This document shows, in pieces, positions 55,601 through 64,000 of a stretch of DNA of 64,000 nt. Below the pieces are notes generated by a model that was given only the letters and a program-made list of their open reading frames with translations, did not search any database and was not told the origin of the DNA. The translations under genes and the position numbers were made by a program. This DNA comes from Coturnix japonica (Eukaryota; Chordata; Aves; Galliformes; Phasianidae). How positions within the stretch are numbered: position 1 is the stretch's first letter; every line of letters begins with the position of its first letter. The DNA lies in NCBI RefSeq assembly GCF_001577835.2, contig NC_029516.1, forward strand, positions 109,400,445 to 109,464,444, written 5' to 3'.

Positions 55601-58600
55601 GATACTTTGGCAACTTGCAATAACAGAATAGTAGTAAATAGTCACAAAGTATCAGCATCAAAATGCTGGTTTAGTGATTTGGGAAGAGAATTCAGATCAA
55701 TCCATCAAAGTAGGCAGTTGAAATTTTTTTTCCTGTTGGCCTTCTTCAAAGAAAGGTGTTAATGTATTCCCTAGGGAGGCAGAAAGAGATTTTTCTTACA
55801 AACAGAAGAAACTGATGCTTAATGCCGGAGATGGAGTGCACTTGAATTGGGGGGGAGCTCTTTGTATGGTGGTTGCTACTCTGAGGGATCTTAGCAGGCT
55901 ATGGGAATGGGCTGACAGGATCCGATGTTAGAATCATAGAATTGCTCAGGTTGGGAAAGACCTTAAAGGTCATCATGTGCAACTGGAACCTAACCATACT
56001 ACCCTAACTAACAAACCTCCGCTAAATCATGTTGTGAAGTTGAATGTCAGCAAATGCTAGTGCTGCATCTGACATTGAGTAACCCCATCAGTGGTGCAGG
56101 ATGCAGTATGGCTGACTGAAAAGTAGTTTATGGAGAGGTATTTGGAGTTCCAAGTAGATGACATGTTGTGCACGCATATGAAGAGAGCAGAGTAAATTTC
56201 TTTAGTCTGAAGAAGAGAAAGATTAGGGGGGAATTTTGTTGCTGTATGTATCCGAGAGATTGAAGAGAAGATGAAGTCATACTCATTTCAGAAGTGTGCA
56301 GTAGAAGGCTGAGAGAACACAGACACAATGAAGAATGTGACAAGTTTTGGCTTGATTTAAATAAATAAATAAAAGTTGTGAGTGTAGTCATCCTGAAACA
56401 GTGTGCCCAGAGTGGTTGTGAGGTTTCTATCTCTGGCGAATTTTAGATCCTGACTGGAAATGGCCCTAAGCAACCTGCTCTAATTTGACCTGCTTTAAAC
56501 AGAGATCTTGTCTAGAGTCTTCCAAAGGCCCTTCCAATCTAAGTGACTCTGATACTCCACATAGTGTTTTATGCTGGCAGTTGCATAATTGGAAAATTTT
56601 GTGGTATGTAATTTAAGCAAACTGTGCGTAGTCTTGCAGGTATATGGTTAACAGGGCTTACTTGTACCTAAAACTGAGTTCAGTGGAACTTTTTCATTAA
56701 CAAGCATGGGAAAAACTGATCATTAATACTCACTCCAGCTTGGTGCTGAAGTGTGCTAGCTGACAAGGATTCCTGCTGTATTTATCTGCATGTATCATCC
56801 TCCTTTTTTCCTCATTAGAAGGTTCTCTGTATAAAACTATGTTCCAAAGGAACTTCTTAATACTGTATGTGGGATCCTGCACACAACTGAGTATCTGATA
56901 TATGTGAATGATAAAACGTTGATGCTGCTTGGATGTGCTGCTTTGCTATGCTTGGCAGGGAAACTACAATTAACTTTAGCTGTAATGAGTTCTTTTTCCT
57001 CAATTCCCCAGTGTGATAAAGCATCCTTTCAGTTTATTGTCTTCTTGTACCAATATAAAATAGCAAGGTCCACAAGTAGTTATTTTTCTTTTGTGTTTTT
57101 GATGTCTTTTGGAGCATGGAAAAAGGAGAAATGTTAGCTAGGAGGCAGTTCTATATGGAAAATCATAGGCAATCTTCATACCTGTTTAATTTCTCCACAC
57201 ACAAATGAATACTGTCATTTCAGATAATCTAGTTCTTAAGGAGCGTGGCTGCTACAGCAGGATGCTATTAACTGTGCTATTTTCAGAAAGACTGCTAAAA
57301 CCATGAATCAGACTCTGATATTTTGCATCTCTAATGCAGTATATAAGTGTCTCAGTCATTTATTCTAGTGGTGCCTTAGAAGCTGTGCTTATTAGTGGCA
57401 GAATTGATTCTACCGCAAGATCTCTGGTAGGACATACACAGTGAGCCTGGCTTGCCCTCTGCAATTCAAGCTTTCAAAGCAACCCATGAGTGTCTTTCTC
57501 GCAGACTAGCCAATGTGAGTTTATCCAGTTTTGAAGTAAGATTAGATAAACAGTGGCACCCAAAAGCTAGTAAAATAAATATTCTCACTGTATTTCATTC
57601 AGATGTCACTATAAGGTCAGCCTGAGCCCTTGACTGGTGCCCAGATTTCCATAGAAACTAAAGCTGTTTATATGGCTGTTGAGCACTCCAGCAAGTCTGT
57701 GTACCTGGAGGGCAGAAAAACAAGAACTGGAGGCAAGCAGAGCTCTGGAGGTGATGTGCAAAGAAAGGAGTGTGGGGTGCAGCAAGTGGAGCAATCACTT
57801 GAGTTTTCACTGTGGTTGGTGTAGTTTTATTGAGAAATTCACCTGAAGCTCTTGGTAGTTGCATCATATAAAAGTTGCGTATATAGTATGTGCTGCTTTC
57901 TCTGTGGAAGAAAATACTATTGTATATATTTTTTCCTAGTACATAGACTCAACAGAGCTTGAACGTTCTACAGAAGCAGAGAACTCGGTGAAATACCACC
58001 AGGCATGGCACAAGCTATGCAAAGCAGAGTAAGTGTTTTGTATCTTGAGTGCGGTATTTATTTAATATGATGAAAACTATTTTAGTGAATCACTTCTCAG
58101 TATATCCAAACTTTTGTTTCTTATGAAATGGGATAGCAGTGCATGACTGGTGTCAAACCAAGACATGTAACTTTTTCAGATGCATTCATTTTTTCAGTGT
58201 GACATTGAGTTTTGTCTTTAATATCCTGTAGTGGTGAATATACATGTTCACTTAGTGAATACACAGGTAGAAAGCAGTGAGAACTTCACCATGTAGTAAG
58301 GAGTCAGGAAAGAATTAGGATGGATAGATGAGACAAATCCCCACATTTAAATTCTCTGTGATAGTAGGAGACATATCTTTTGTTCACTGTTCTTGTTCTT
58401 TTATAATGAAAAGTCTTTCTTGGACTGTGTGGACTTCTTTTGGTGGCATGATTGTGTTTATTAGATATTGCTTTACATGTGGCTGTCATTACAGTGGTAT
58501 TCTCGTCCCAGGAGGGTTTGGAATTAGGGGCACAGAAGGCAAAATCCAAGCTATTTCCTGGGCAAGAAAACAGAAGAAACCCTTCTTAGGTGAGATCATT

Positions 58601-60638
58601 AGAGTCAGTAACTATTGTGTTTTGGAGGTGTAGAGAAAGCTAATTTGATATTTAAAAGAAGAAGTGGTCTTCCCAGTCTGCCAGAATGGGTATGTGAACA
58701 TCTTCTATGTTGTTAGTAAGTAAAAAGAACAGCACTGTCAATAGAATACTGAGAAAGGATTCTGTCTTAGGATTGTATCTGTGCTGTTTGGAACATGTGT
58801 CTTATAAATTACAGAATCACACAGAATTACAGAATGACCCGGGTTGGAAGGGACCTCAAGGATCATGTAGTTCCAACCCCCCTGCCTGGCAGGGCCACCA
58901 AACTAGATCAGGTTGCCCAGGGCCCCGTCCAACCTGGCCTTGAACACCTCCAAGGATGGGGCATCCACAACCTCACTGGGCAGCCTGTTCCAGGGCCTAA
59001 CCACCTTCCTAGTGAAGAAAATTATGCCTAGGGTCTGAGTCATGTACTCCAGCTGCTATATAAGGAATGATGAAAAAGGCCTTTCCCATTGCAAAGGCTT
59101 AGTTTCGCATTTTACATGGAGAATCTGCACATCTCAGTGTAATTAAACCAGTGTCATCATACTTACTAATCATCGTGTAGAAAATATAAGTGTCTTTGGA
59201 CATGTGCAGTATTAAATAATTTTTGTCAATTTGTCTGTTATCTTATTACAATAATTCTTGAAGGTTCCATATGGCTTGTCAGCTACATGTTCTGTATGTA
59301 AATCCCTCTGGAGCTCTGGTCTTCACTCTAGATTTGTTACAATTTTATACGTAAAAGTGGCTATATGGCTAGTTGATAAGATAAAATTAGATTTCGGACA
59401 TACCCAGGCTTTCAGCTTTAATCTTTGCAATTATTATTTGAGAAGATGATGGGAGGGGAAAATAAGAAAGGAACAATTTTTAAAAGGGTTTACAACACAA
59501 TTCTTTACAAAATTTTCTTTACAGAAAGGGTAGTTAGGTACTGGAATAGACTCCCCAGGGAGGTGGTTGAATCGCCATCCCTGGTTGTGTTTAAGAGCCG
59601 TTTGGATGTGGTGCTCAGGGATATGATTTAGTGTAGGGTTGTTAGAGTTAGGGTACTGGTTAGGCTGTGGTTGGGCTTGATGATCTTCAAGGTCTTTTCC
59701 AACCTGGGTAATTCTATGATTCTATGATTCAATTATTTCACGTGTGTTCACAGTATGCCAACTCTGAAGAGTGTGCCATTTATGTTCTAGCTTTTTGATA
59801 AGTCAGTGTGTATAAAACAGAGTACTAAGGTTTCTGAACAACCCCATTAAGATGGAACAGTCAGTACTTTGTCTGCCCTGCTATTTGTGCTGTTACATTC
59901 TGGTAGTGTTTTTTTGTATTGTTTTTTTTCTGTCTTTTAGGAGTTTGCCTGGGAATGCAATTAGCAGTTGTGGAATTTGCAAGAAACTGTCTAAATTGGA
60001 AAGGTGAGTTCAGAATGCTGGTGTGGGTATGGTTTGCTTAGATGGAGTTTTATTCCATACATGCAATGTGTATCTATTTTTAGGTAGATCCTAGGATTAT
60101 CCTTCAAAATGGTTATGTTGCAAGAGCTATGCACACAGTGTACAAAGGAGCAGGAACTCCTGTTATGCAGATTGTCTGTAACTTGCTTCCTGACTTAAGC
60201 ACACTTTCTGCTGTACTCCTTATAGTTCACCTTTGTAGTCTTTCGCAGGAGCGTACGGGTGTGGTGAAGACTTAAAATGTGAAATCAGGCTTCACTTGCT
60301 TTTGCATACTTTGTTAGAGTTGCTAAACTACAGCCATTGTGGCAGTAATTTGAAGAGGTTTAGCTCACAGGTGAACTACTACCACTAAAAATGGAGGTGA
60401 AGAAAGTTTGGGAATTGGGAAATGCAGTGTGTGACTGAGGTCACGTGAGAGTGCTTCAGAAGTGTTATAACATGTCTTTCAACAAGATTGAAGCGGAGAT
60501 GCAGACAAGTAAAGAAATGTCACAAAACTGTTCCTATGAGTCTGTAGTGCTTGTAGAACAATGGTGACATACTGTTTTTACGCTTTTTTTTCAGATGCAA
60601 ATTCTACAGAATTTGACCCAGACACAAAAAACCCTGTT
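43489..60638 (+). CDS. CTPS2: CTPS2, CTP synthase 2 (12 coding exons, aa 1-432; 3' part outside window)
   Basis: CTP synthase converts UTP to CTP, using ATP and the amide nitrogen of glutamine. It is the rate-limiting step of CTP synthesis in the cytosol. Exons: 43489-43654, 45648-45818, 46116-46216, 48228-48344, 49560-49643, 53660-53740, 54428-54579, 54811-54943, 57940-58028, 58495-58589, 59941-60003, 60595-60638. Residues 1-275 form the amidoligase domain, with phosphate loop [10 protein letters not shown] (8-17) and AIKIDPYIN with Lys38. The class I glutaminase starts near residue 300 ([11 protein letters not shown]), with PGGFG (370-374) and nucleophile Cys399 in GVCLGMQ. All phases agree. 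Intron 4 has a GC donor. The roughly 150 C-terminal residues, including the His-Glu of the catalytic triad, are not in the window. CTPS2 and not CTPS1 is supported by [37 protein letters not shown] and synteny. Confidence 0.95.
43990..44276 (+). mobile_element. CR1 LINE 3' fragment
   Basis: This is about 290 bp in CTPS2 intron 2 on the same strand as the gene. It carries GACAGGATGAGGGGAAATGG, the TCCCCAGGGAGGTGGTTGAG block, a GTTAGAGATAGGGTACTATG segment and an ATTCTATGATTCTATGAG end. It belongs with the copies at 3365 and 59507. Confidence 0.93.
45648..45818 (+). CDS. CTPS2: CTPS2 exon 3 (aa 56-113)
   Basis: It encodes [20 protein letters not shown] then [20 protein letters not shown] through GDYLGKTVQ. 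The conserved TGK-Y---VI motif is intact. Phase 1 donor GTGATA. Confidence 0.96.
46116..46216 (+). CDS. CTPS2: CTPS2 exon 4 (aa 113-146), GC donor
   Basis: It encodes [20 protein letters not shown] then [13 protein letters not shown]. The exon ends ATCGAG followed by GCAAGT. The next exon begins CTGGGTGGAAC, giving the invariant VIELGGTIGD only if the cut is before GCAAGT. Confidence 0.95.
46491..46512. repeat. 11-bp tandem duplication
   Basis: GTATCTATTCA is repeated twice without a spacer (46491-46501, 46502-46512), 19 bases before a CR1 5' junction that itself begins with three TGGAAC units (46531-46548). Confidence 0.85.
46531..46711 (+). mobile_element. CR1 LINE 3' fragment, GTGTAGGGAGCC subfamily
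   Basis: This is about 180 bp in CTPS2 intron 4. It starts at TGGAACAGGCTGCCCAGGG and ends CAATTATGATTCTGTG. The first hexamer TGGAAC of the element is present three times in tandem. Confidence 0.93.
48228..48344 (+). CDS. CTPS2: CTPS2 exon 5 (aa 147-185)
   Basis: It encodes [20 protein letters not shown] then [19 protein letters not shown], 39 codons, with a GTAAGT donor. It is part of the amidoligase core. Confidence 0.96.
49560..49643 (+). CDS. CTPS2: CTPS2 exon 6 (aa 186-213)
   Basis: It encodes [20 protein letters not shown] then GLGLSPDL. The [12 protein letters not shown] motif, which contributes to the UTP/CTP binding region, is intact. The donor is GTAAGT. Confidence 0.95.
51537..51717 (-). 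mobile_element. Dimeric tRNA-like SINE with CR1 tail, copy 3
   Basis: On the minus strand it reads GCCTCCGGTGGCGCAGTGG at its 5' end (A box), B box GGTTCGAATCC, second unit TGGCGCAAGTGG, second B-box region GCTCAAATCC (one base decayed) and a CR1 tail ending GAGATACTGTG. The direct repeat ATATTAT flanks it at 51530-51536 and 51718-51724. It sits antisense in CTPS2 intron 6. Most of the 3' two thirds is identical to copies 1 and 2. Confidence 0.9.
52127..52150. repeat. Palindromic (TAA)n(ATT)n microsatellite
   Basis: TAATAATAA is followed directly by TTATTATTATTATT, forming a near-perfect palindrome able to fold on itself. Confidence 0.8.
52551..52717 (-). mobile_element. CR1 LINE 3' fragment
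   Basis: It lies in CTPS2 intron 6, antisense to the gene. It is nearly identical to the copy at 39362 (AATCATATTCCTCAACAC and the GGGCAGTGCATTCCAATGCC end), and truncated at nearly the same point. Confidence 0.92.
53660..53740 (+). CDS. CTPS2: CTPS2 exon 7 (aa 214-240)
   Basis: It encodes [20 protein letters not shown] then CHVEPEQ, 27 codons, with a GTCAGT donor. Confidence 0.95.
54428..54579 (+). CDS. CTPS2: CTPS2 exon 8 (aa 241-291)
   Basis: It encodes [20 protein letters not shown] then [14 protein letters not shown] through KWKKMADR. Phase 2 donor GTATTC. Confidence 0.95.
54811..54943 (+). CDS. CTPS2: CTPS2 exon 9 (aa 291-335)
   Basis: It encodes [20 protein letters not shown] then [20 protein letters not shown] and LDLM. 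It begins the glutaminase domain. The donor is GTGAGG. Intron 8 (54580-54810) is only 231 bases. Confidence 0.96.
55932..56032 (-). mobile_element. CR1 LINE 3' fragment
   Basis: AATCATAGAATTGCTCAGGT and GGAAAGACCTTAAAGGTCAT mark a minus-strand CR1 tail, and ACCCTAACTAACAAACCTCC matches the inverse of the GTTAGGGT segment. It is about 100 bp, moderately old. Confidence 0.85.
56403..56556 (+). mobile_element. Old diverged CR1 3' fragment
   Basis: TGCCCAGAGTGGTTGTGAGG, AAGCAACCTGCTCTAATTTG and AAAGGCCCTTCCAATCTAAG line up in order with CR1 blocks but with many changes. It is an old insertion. Confidence 0.72.
57940..58028 (+). CDS. CTPS2: CTPS2 exon 10 (aa 336-365)
   Basis: It encodes [20 protein letters not shown] then QAWHKLCKA. 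This variable linker in the glutaminase domain differs most from human. Phase 2 donor GTAAGT. Confidence 0.93.
58495..58589 (+). CDS. CTPS2: CTPS2 exon 11 (aa 365-397)
   Basis: It encodes [20 protein letters not shown] then [16 protein letters not shown] forms the oxyanion region. Phase 1 donor GTGAGA. Confidence 0.96.
58812..59020 (-). mobile_element. Young CR1 LINE 3' fragment, TGACCCGGGTTGG subfamily
   Basis: It lies in CTPS2 intron 11, antisense. It is close to the copies at 19763 and 34013 but lacks a 12-base segment (CATACACCTTTA region) that both others have after GGGCCACCAAA. Confidence 0.93.
59507..59729 (+). mobile_element. CR1 LINE 3' fragment
   Basis: It lies in CTPS2 intron 11 on the gene's strand. 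It has TTTACAGAAAGGGTAGTTAG, the TCCCCAGGGAGGTGGTTGAA block, GTTAGAGTTAGGGTACTGG and three ATTCTATG units at the end. It is about 700 bases from the oppositely oriented CR1 at 58812. Confidence 0.93.
59941..60003 (+). CDS. CTPS2: CTPS2 exon 12 (aa 397-418) with catalytic Cys
   Basis: It is a 63-base exon encoding [20 protein letters not shown]. Cys399 in GVCLGMQ is the glutaminase nucleophile. The acceptor follows a long T-rich tract. Phase 1 donor GTGAGT. Confidence 0.96.
60595..60638 (+). CDS. CTPS2: CTPS2 exon 13 (aa 418-432), last exon in window
   Basis: It is a 44-base exon encoding [14 protein letters not shown] after a split Asp codon, ending in phase 0 before GTAAGT. The next expected residues (VIDMPEHNPG) were searched for downstream and not found before the window ends. 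Confidence 0.93.
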
Positions 60639-63600
60639 GTAAGTACTGATATTTCTCCTGTGTGTGTTTTGTGAGCACGCTTCTTGTGTTTAAAAAATAA
60701 GTGAACTCTGTGGAAGTTATAGTTCATCTGTGTTTATGCATGAGGTGAAGTCCATTGTTTTTATTCAGTATTACTTACATAGGCATTTAATTCTTGAATA
60801 GTTCCTTGTCTTCACCTGCTCACTTCCATAATTAGCCATCACAGTATTTTATTATTATTAAGTTTTTAATGGTTTCCTTAGTCGTAGACAATAATGTTGG
60901 CTTTACTGGAGAATAAAATATAAAGACAAGCTGGAAAGTGTAGAACAAAGCTATTAACAAAATATAAGTTTATACAAGAAGAGATTATATGTGAATCTTT
61001 TGAAAAACTTTTATTTCTGTATTTGAATGCTAGAAAATAGGCGCTCTTTCTCTCTACCCCTACCCACCCAATGCATATTCATCTCATGGTTCTCCTTTTG
61101 AGTACAATTTCAATGCTATAGGTAAGCTAGGGCTCTCAGTATGGGATGCCAGTATTTTGGGATGGAGTTGCTTTGGGTGTATGTTCTAGTTCAGGAGAAT
61201 GTAGTGTCACATTATCTGTAATGATAAAACTTAAAATGGATCAGTAGGGATGGGTTTGTAAAAATGAAATAGGATTGATAAGTACACGTGGAAAATAAAG
61301 TAGTACCTTTGTGCAAGATCCTCTAGTGATAAGTAAAGTGCATTGCTTGTGATACAGAAACAATAGCTTATAAACTTCTTTCAGAAGAGTTTAAGTTAGG
61401 TGTGTAGGTCTCACCACTGAAGTGCAGCATGCAAACTGCTCTTCCACTTCACTGCATGATGCAAGATCCTTCTGCCTGGGACAAAGTAGCCTCATAGTTT
61501 TCAGGGTCCTAAAATCAAGGAATGTGGAATACATCTTATATAGCTTCATGTGACTACATTTCATCCAGACAGCTTAGATACCTTTTCAGAGTGCAGTCCG
61601 GTCATGAAGCCTGTTTGAGGAAGAGGTGGAACTGCCCATTTGCCTCCATTATTCTGAGGACTGTTTGCTAGTTCAGATACAGAATTCAACATTTAACTGA
61701 AGTCTGGAATATAGAAGCTTGTCTGCAGTAATATTGGCTGTTTCTTTCATTACTAAAATGGTAGTGTGTATTACAGTGATATATATCAGGCAAAGTTTTT
61801 ATTCCACAAGTAATTAACTGAGTGATTTGCAGCTAGCAATCAAAGCCAAGCAAGGTATGTATCTTATGAATAAAGTTGTGTGGGCATTAAATTAGGAAAA
61901 TAATAGAATGAGTGTATGTGTCATAGAAGATTAATACAGTATTTGCAATGGAAGCAGTTTGCTTTCAGTATGTATAACTGATACTCTTTTGTTCCAAGCT
62001 GCACTAAGGTTGTGAAATTGATTATTACTGGTTATATGTCAAGACCTTAATCTGATCTTTGACATCTCAGTTCTCAGTTAGAAATGGCTGTAAATTGTTC
62101 CATGAAAGAAATTTATGCGATCAATATCTGTTAATGCTAAATAATGTTTTAGCAAAGTCTTACCTTGTGCTAAAAACTTCAGATGTTCTGTGTAATGACA
62201 AATCAATAAAAATGACTGGAGAAGCAGCAGATTAGTGAAGCTTGTGAACTACTGGACTGATGCAGATATTTCATTGTCCATGAAAATTAATTGGAAACAC
62301 AGTGTCAGCACTGATAATATCTTGTGATGCCACTGTGTGATTCAGCTGAGTCCTAACTTAAAACCACAGCAGCCTATTTTTTTCCTTTTGATTCCTGCTC
62401 CTTTGGAAGCTGAAGAGAGGAGAAGCACTGAAGAGGCAGCAGTTGTTTTCTTCTGTTTTTAAAAGGAAAAGTGTTCTACAGTGTTTATCAGGAGAATTCT
62501 GGGGCAACCATAAAGTACGCATCTTCTTGCATTTCTTCTTAATTTGCTAAGCGTTCAAGTACTCAGAACAGTACGTACCAAAATAGTTTCTTCTGAAGTA
62601 CAACTTGGAGTTAAGCTTCCAGAAGTACAGGTGACTGAAATTGTGAGAAATAATTATCGTTAACGTCACTCAGTAACAGCAGAACAAGTTGGTGCACAAG
62701 TTGGTGAACATCGTATTAGGAAAAAATGTTTTGAGAAGGTTTGGTGTGTTGAGGCAATCGCGACTTGTTTTTCTTTGACAAGTATTGAACCCAGAACTGA
62801 ACATGCAAATGCAGTGTTGCATGAAATGCTGAATATCCGCTTTGTTTCAGTTGCTTGTCTGCTTTTACTGACTCTGTTGTTCTATTGACTCATTACTTGA
62901 TCTGGGTTTTGCAAAATCACCCAAGTGAAATCTGATACAGGAGGGGAAACCCTGTATTGCCTGTTTTGGGAGGTACTCTATTAGTAATCTTGGCATGTAA
63001 ATGATTAGAGGTATTACAAATTTCAGATTTCAAATGATGAGGAAAAAAATGATAGTCTCGGCATATAAAACAAAAAGAGAAAACTAATGGCTTAATAATA
63101 TGAAATGTACCTGAAATTTTCTTTTAAAATCCAATAGGGGGGGGGGGGGAAATAAAGTTGAGTATTAGATGTAATGAAAACTTAGAGGAGTTGTTGCCAC
63201 CTAGAATTTGAAAACATTAATAGACTGTGGGTTATAAATTAAGTTTGAGGGATTTGAAGTTATTTGTTCAATAATTTCATTTAGTCTTAAGCTAAAGATG
63301 TGTGGTCTGAAGTAAAATAGAATGGTCTTTAGAGCAATTTTCACCTGTTTTCACCCAACCATGCCTTTAGCATCGAGTAACATATTAAGGCTTTTTATTT
63401 TTTAAGTATGTTTGATTTCCCTGAAGCAAACAAGGCAGATATGTGATCACTGATCAGTCCCTGACATTCCTGATCATCATCTTGATTGATTGCTTTCAGG
63501 TCATGTTCCCATTATATTTTCTTAAGCTTTCTGCTCTGTTTTCCAGCCCTTTGGTTACTAACAGAAGGTAAATTATTACAGCTCTTTGCTGGGGAGGAAG

Positions 63601-64000
63601 CTGTTCAGAAAAATAATGTTGAGAGTAGTGCTTAGTATGAGTTTTCTGTTGCAAATGACAATTAATTCTAAAGTAATCTCCTTTAAGGAGAATCTGTACA
63701 GTCTGAACTGCTGATGAGGTTGATTGACTGGGTGCAAAGCAGGTGGGTTTTGTGTCCATCCCCCTTGGCTTTTGTGTTTGCTTTCTCTACTGTTAAGCTT
63801 AGATTCTTTTTTTTTTTTTTTTGTCGAAGAACATAATGAAGGTTTGAGCCCAGCTGTTCTAGCAAGCAAGCAAACAGAACAGCAACACAACAAAACTGTT
63901 CCAGCAAGGGTTCTTTATGTACTTGCTTTAAGCAAAGTTTTGTTGTGACCACAGTTCTTTATGACCTGTGACATTTTTTTGTAGCATTGTGAAACTTGAA
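60639..64000. other. CTPS2 intron 13 (continues beyond window)
   Basis: At least 3.4 kb of intron without CR1, SINE, exon or RNA gene that I could recognise. A 13-base G run is at 63137-63149 and a T run at 63808-63822. Confidence 0.65.
63137..63149 (+). repeat. Poly-G run (13 G)
   Basis: An uninterrupted run of 13 G lies in CTPS2 intron 13. Such tracts are slippage-prone and can be miscalled. Confidence 0.9.

Larger units (their letters stand above)
54944..57939. other. CTPS2 intron 9
   Basis: This 3.0 kb intron contains two diverged CR1 pieces (55932-56032 minus, 56403-56556 plus). The rest is unique sequence without a supported gene. Confidence 0.6.

Noticed and set aside
60639-64000. 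Search for an S100G-like EF-hand gene, which in mammals lies by CTPS2
   Set aside because: No EF-hand or S100-type sequence was seen on either strand in the visible CTPS2 introns. The rest of CTPS2 is outside the window, so absence from the locus is not claimed.

Overview
The window is vertebrate nuclear DNA from a bird. The evidence is three intron-rich protein genes in the order and orientation known from the amniote TXLNG-SYAP1-CTPS2 neighbourhood (human Xp22.2), compact introns, and about 18 pieces of the CR1 LINE, the dominant bird retroposon. The CR1 subfamily mix looks galliform-like, but I cannot name the species from sequence alone.

Layout. Bases 1-2725 are probably the 3'UTR of TXLNG. 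TXLNG (gamma-taxilin) runs on the minus strand from its start codon at 21092 to its stop at 2726, in ten coding exons that give 534 aa. Its CpG-island promoter covers about 20640-21620. From there to about 26.1 kb I see no gene; the right part probably holds the SYAP1 3'UTR. SYAP1 (BSD-domain, synapse-associated protein 1) is on the minus strand from 41041 to 26105, in nine exons that give 354 aa. A second CpG island (about 40800-41450) lies between SYAP1 and CTPS2 and is probably a shared head-to-head promoter. CTPS2 (CTP synthase 2) runs on the plus strand. Its first coding exon starts at 43489, and twelve coding exons (432 of about 586 aa) are present before the window ends in intron 13.

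All exon junctions were checked by reading frame and splice site. Each exon starts and ends in the phase required by the next, and all introns are GT-AG except CTPS2 intron 4, which has a GC donor. The three genes are unrelated in function: taxilin is a coiled-coil syntaxin/ATF4 partner, SYAP1 is an Akt-pathway adaptor, and CTPS2 makes CTP from UTP. They are neighbours by ancient synteny.

The most interesting non-genic content is a SINE family present in three copies (about 21167-21350, 36721-36900, 51537-51717). Each copy has two tandem tRNA-like units, each with A- and B-box promoter motifs, followed by a CR1-derived tail. Two copies have recognisable 7-bp target-site duplications. One copy sits inside the TXLNG promoter island about 75 bp upstream of the start codon. 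Other points are a CR1 with a twin-priming-like 5' inversion, CR1 pairs in inverted arrangement, a CR1 3' end in the SYAP1/CTPS2 promoter island, and near-identical copies of one CR1 subfamily that point to recent activity.
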